Below, in pieces: positions 22,261 through 24,871 of a DNA stretch of 24,871 nucleotides; within the stretch, counting starts at the first letter, position 1, and the number at the start of each line of letters is the position of its first letter. Both the position numbers and the translations under genes were made by a program. Below the pieces are notes generated by a model that saw only the letters and a program-made list of their open reading frames with translations, made no database searches and was not told the origin of the DNA. The stretch spans positions 1-24,871 of the forward strand of contig CAAFUK010000019.1 of assembly GCA_900766165.1 (NCBI GenBank), in the 5' to 3' direction. This DNA is from an uncultured Collinsella sp. GTDB taxonomy: Bacteria > Actinomycetota > Coriobacteriia > Coriobacteriales > Coriobacteriaceae.

Positions 22261-23574
22261 ATGAGTTTGGGAAAACTGACCGTCAACGGTCGTCAGGACG
22301 GTTTTTTGTGCGAGGGCAAGCCGTTCTTTTGGTTTGCCGATACGTGCTGGAGTGCGTTTACCAGCATCCCCGAGGCCGACTGGGACTACTATCTGACCCG
22401 CCGCGCCGAGCAGGGCATGAACGTGCTGCAGATTAACACGCTGCCGCAGTGGGATCGCTGCTGCCCCGATCTGGGCATTTGGCCCTATGCCAGCGAGGAT
22501 GGCGTGCGCTTTGATTGGTCTCAACCCAACCAGGCGTATTGGGATCGCGCCGCCGCCATGTGCCGCGCTGCCGTCGAGCACGGCATTCGTCCGGCGCTCG
22601 TGCTCATGTGGTGCAACTACGTGCCCGGTACCTGGGGCGCTAAGATCGCCGAGCGTTGCGGTGCCGAGGTTATGCCGCGCGAGGAGGTCCGTGCCCACGT
22701 TGCCCGCGTCGTCGAGAACCTGGGCGAGTTCGATCCCGTCTATGTGGTGACGGGCGACACGGACTTTGCCGGTGACGAGGCGATTGCCTATTACGAGGAT
22801 GCGCTCGACGAGGTTGCGAAGCGCGCGCCCGAGGCCCTGCGTACCATGCACATCAATCGCGGTAACCGCACGATTCCCGCGCAGTATTTGGACCGCCTGG
22901 ACTTCTATATGTTCCAGCCCGGCCACAACTACGAAGGCCAGCCCGAGGCCTGGCACCTGCCGCAGGACTTTATCGCCAGCTATCCCAAAAAGCCGATGGT
23001 CAACTCCGAGCCCTGCTACGAGCAGATGGGTGCGTCGCGCAACGTGTACTGGCGTTTTACCGCGCAGGACTGTCGCGCGAGCGTGTGGTCTTCGATCCTT
23101 GCCGGCGCCAGCGCGGGCGTGACCTACGGCGCCCACGGCGTTTGGAACTGGCAGACATCGCGCAGCCAGGGTTCGGTGCTGGGCGAGGGCTTTGACATGC
23201 CGTTCCGCTGGCAGGAGTGTCTGCAGTTTGCGGGCGTGTGGGATTTTGCCGCCATCGAGCACGTGCTTGCCGGCCTGGGTGCCACGGCTAGCGACGACGC
23301 TCTCGCCGTTATCCCGGCACAGGAGCTGCTCGATGACGCGCGCGAGTCCATCCGTGTGGCGCGTATTGGCGAGCGTGTCGTCACCTATCTGCCGCGCACC
23401 ACGGCACTTACGTTTAAGCTCGATAGTGCGCGCGGCTGGTCGGCGACGGCCCTCGACATGGAGGCCAAGCGTATCGCCAAGCTGCCCGTCCGTGACAACG
23501 GTGACGGCACCGTGCGCGTGGCGCAGCATCCCTTTGAGCACGACGCCCTGGTGATCCTGACGCCTGAGCACTAA
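22261..23574 (+). CDS. DUF4038 / GH140-like glycoside hydrolase
   Basis: This 437-residue protein starts with the DUF4038 signature (LTVNGRQDGFLCEGKPFFWFADT, with W30) and folds as a TIM-barrel glycosidase. The GH140 family of this domain cleaves apiosides in plant rhamnogalacturonan II. Likely catalytic residues are D166 or D168 in VVTGDTDF and E250 in VNSEPCYE. The C-terminal part (RVARIGERVVTYLPRT onward) is the beta-rich collagen-binding-like domain usual in this family. No signal peptide is present, so it would act on an imported and probably phosphorylated substrate. ATG 22261 is chosen over 22255 because AAAGGA at 22248-22253 is seven bases from it. Apiosidase activity is an inference from the fold only. 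Confidence 0.85.
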   Translation: MSLGKLTVNGRQDGFLCEGKPFFWFADTCWSAFTSIPEADWDYYLTRRAEQGMNVLQINTLPQWDRCCPDLGIWPYASEDGVRFDWSQPNQAYWDRAAAMCRAAVEHGIRPALVLMWCNYVPGTWGAKIAERCGAEVMPREEVRAHVARVVENLGEFDPVYVVTGDTDFAGDEAIAYYEDALDEVAKRAPEALRTMHINRGNRTIPAQYLDRLDFYMFQPGHNYEGQPEAWHLPQDFIASYPKKPMVNSEPCYEQMGASRNVYWRFTAQDCRASVWSSILAGASAGVTYGAHGVWNWQTSRSQGSVLGEGFDMPFRWQECLQFAGVWDFAAIEHVLAGLGATASDDALAVIPAQELLDDARESIRVARIGERVVTYLPRTTALTFKLDSARGWSATALDMEAKRIAKLPVRDNGDGTVRVAQHPFEHDALVILTPEH

Positions 23575-23660
23575 CGCTCGAGCTTCGATCCCGAGTTGCT
23601 CCCTCGGCCCGGGCACCTCCCTCCCTTTTCCGATATCAACAATCCAGTCCCCTTTATATG

Positions 23661-23723
23661 TTGCGGTGGAATAGTTCCTAAATGACAGCCCGGGCCGGTC
23701 AAACAGGAACTATTTCACCGCAA
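23661..23723. repeat. 63-bp hairpin repeat, copy 2
   Basis: Arms 23661-23679 (TTGCGGTGGAATAGTTCCT) and 23705-23723 are complementary with one G-T pair. Compared on the transcript strand, its arms are identical to those of copy 1 (16825-16887), while the centre differs. It lies about 87 bases after the glycosidase gene. No T-run follows. Confidence 0.85.
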
Positions 23724-23835
23724 CTGCTGTTGGGGCATTTGCGCCGGATGCGTAACAGTTCGGGCATTGCGTGGATACTAAGACCCATTCTCCATTAAAA
23801 TGGTTTTCCGGACATCTAAGCGGGTGGGGGTTACC

Positions 23836-24858
23836 ATGAGGGACCTGGGAGACACAACCGCATATTTGCGCCGGGGCATACGGGAGATTCTGTGCCTGGC
23901 GCTTTTCTTTTTCACGTTTTTGGCCGGCGAGTACCTCTTTGACGTGCGCGTGGCCGAGTTTGTGCCGGCGAACGAGGTCGTTATCTACGAGAGCATCGTC
24001 GTCGGCGCGAGCGTGATCGGCTATTTTATGCGTCCTCTCCTGTACTATCGCCGTCCCCAGACAATCGATGCAACGAGCGATATGACGGGCGTGCTGCTGG
24101 TGTCGGCATTGCTGCTGCTGATTATGGCGGCGCAGTTTCAGGTTGTGATTGCGGGAGGTCTGGTGGCGTGCTGCGCCCTGGGCTACTGCGGATCGACCGC
24201 TCATGCCAATCTGGCGCGGCGTTTTGCGCAGACGCCTTGTCTGGCACGTGCCGTGGCGGTTTCTTATGCTGCGGGCATTTTGGTACAGGTGCTCAACCAT
24301 ATGGTGATGCCTGCGGGCATTCCTCAACAGTTTGTCCTTATTGCCTGTGCGATTGCGCTGGTTGGGCTGCTTCACGGTGCCCGCCGAGCTAAATTACGCG
24401 ATGAGTCCGCGCCCGAGTTCGAAGCCGAGATTGCCGAGCTATCGGTCGATGCGTCGGAGCATGGCGCCAAGTGGCGCGATAATCCCGAGGCAAAGGCGGC
24501 CTTCCAGGGTGCCGTAGTGCGCTTGACGGTGGCGACCGCCTGCCTCACCGGCGTATTCGCGGCTCTCAATGCCGGTCTTACGACCTCGCATGCCGCCGGC
24601 GCTATCGATCTGGGTGACTGGCCGCGCTTGCTGCTGGTTGTGAGTGCGCTTGCTGCCGGCGCCCTGTATGACCTGCGCGGACGCTCGTATATGAATATCA
24701 TCATGACGTGCGCCGCCATGCTGTCCACGCTCTCGTTCTTTGTGCTTATCACCGATGGCAACGGCGGCAATGCGCTCGCCGCCACGATTATCTTTGGCTC
24801 TGTTAGACCAGGATTGACATACATGTGTCCCCACGGTGCCATATCGTTAGCCCTGTAG
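23836..24858 (+). pseudogene. MFS-like membrane protein, LuxR-type family, 3'-truncated
   Basis: The frame encodes about ten membrane helices (for example CLALFFFTFLAGEYLF, VLLVSALLLLIMAAQFQVVIAGG and LLLVVSALAAGALYDL) with a central acidic loop (EFEAEIAELSVDASEHGAK). It resembles the MFS-like membrane part of LuxR-type regulators common in Coriobacteriia, in which a C-terminal helix-turn-helix would follow. Here the helices stop near residue 320. The tail, SVRPGLTYMCPHGAISLAL, is unlike the preceding protein and no LuxR domain follows before TAG 24856-24858. The break at about 24797-24800 coincides with a possible insertion-sequence end. ATG 23836, with GGTGGGGGT upstream, is preferred over 23800. 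Confidence 0.6.
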
Positions 24859-24871
24859 ACCGCGATGATGG
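24797..24871. mobile_element. Possible insertion-sequence end (incomplete)
   Basis: From about 24797 the reading frame loses its membrane-protein character and the sequence starts GGCTCTGTTAGACC, similar to the GGnTCTGTT ends of some insertion sequences. TTGACA at 24814-24819 could be a -35 element. The window ends before any transposase or second end is seen, so the family cannot be named. Confidence 0.35.

Noticed and set aside
22204..23616. 470-codon frame on the minus strand
   Set aside because: It is antisense to the DUF4038 glycosidase, with no recognisable domain or ribosome site.

Overview
The window looks like chromosomal DNA of a high-GC gut actinobacterium of the class Coriobacteriia, most likely Collinsella or a close relative. 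This rests on roughly 60 percent GC codon use, a sugar-fermenting gene set (PTS, GH1 phospho-glucosidase, ROK and FGGY kinases), LuxS, a membrane-domain sensor kinase, and an MFS-like protein of the kind that carries a LuxR domain in this class. It is inference from protein character, not a database match. No rRNA, tRNA, CRISPR array or complete transposase gene was seen.

Layout. 1-3413 (+): the 3' end of a transketolase C-terminal subunit, an FGGY kinase close to glycerol kinase, a remnant of a YczE/YitT-type membrane protein and a ROK sugar kinase. 3570-4962 (+): luxS and a DUF4867 gene, each behind a clear terminator. 5083-6189 (-): a lone AAA-type ATPase with a winged-helix-like tail and an unusual tandem repeat at its promoter and RBS. 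6597-8027 (+): a GH1 6-phospho-beta-glucosidase. 8291-12287 (+): a three-gene signalling operon made of a membrane sensor with a degenerate kinase core (interrupted by an in-frame TAA), an intact membrane histidine kinase and a NarL-type response regulator, the last two joined by overlapping stop and start codons. 12396-16692 (-): a four-gene operon encoding a DUF4428 zinc protein, a YdjG-like zinc-ribbon membrane protein, an SPFH protein with two C-terminal zinc ribbons, and a lipoprotein. 17018-23574: a carbohydrate locus with a DUF1593 nucleoside-hydrolase-like protein and an alpha/beta hydrolase (both -), a 490-bp divergent control region rich in GTAAAC/GTTTAC half-sites, a PTS EIIBC and a DUF4038/GH140-like glycosidase (both +). 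23836-24858: an MFS-like membrane protein whose reading frame breaks off near 24800, apparently at a mobile-element end.

How the genes fit. The GH1 enzyme, ROK kinase and FGGY kinase feed phosphorylated sugars or polyols into central metabolism. The PTS would deliver a phosphorylated glycoside to the DUF4038, esterase-like and DUF1593 proteins, none of which has a visible signal peptide. The SPFH/YdjG/DUF4428 operon resembles the YdjG-YdjI part of the Bacillus pspA operon and suggests an envelope-stress module.

The intergenic DNA is unusually structured. It holds two copies of a 63-bp hairpin with identical arms, two large 121-123 bp hairpins with 21 and 27 bp perfect arms, two copies of an 86-89 bp imperfect palindrome (one between 25-bp direct repeats), and a two-unit repeat in which short segments vary together. 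These, the interrupted signalling operon, the divergent GTAAAC cluster and the truncated MFS-like gene are the parts most worth a second look.
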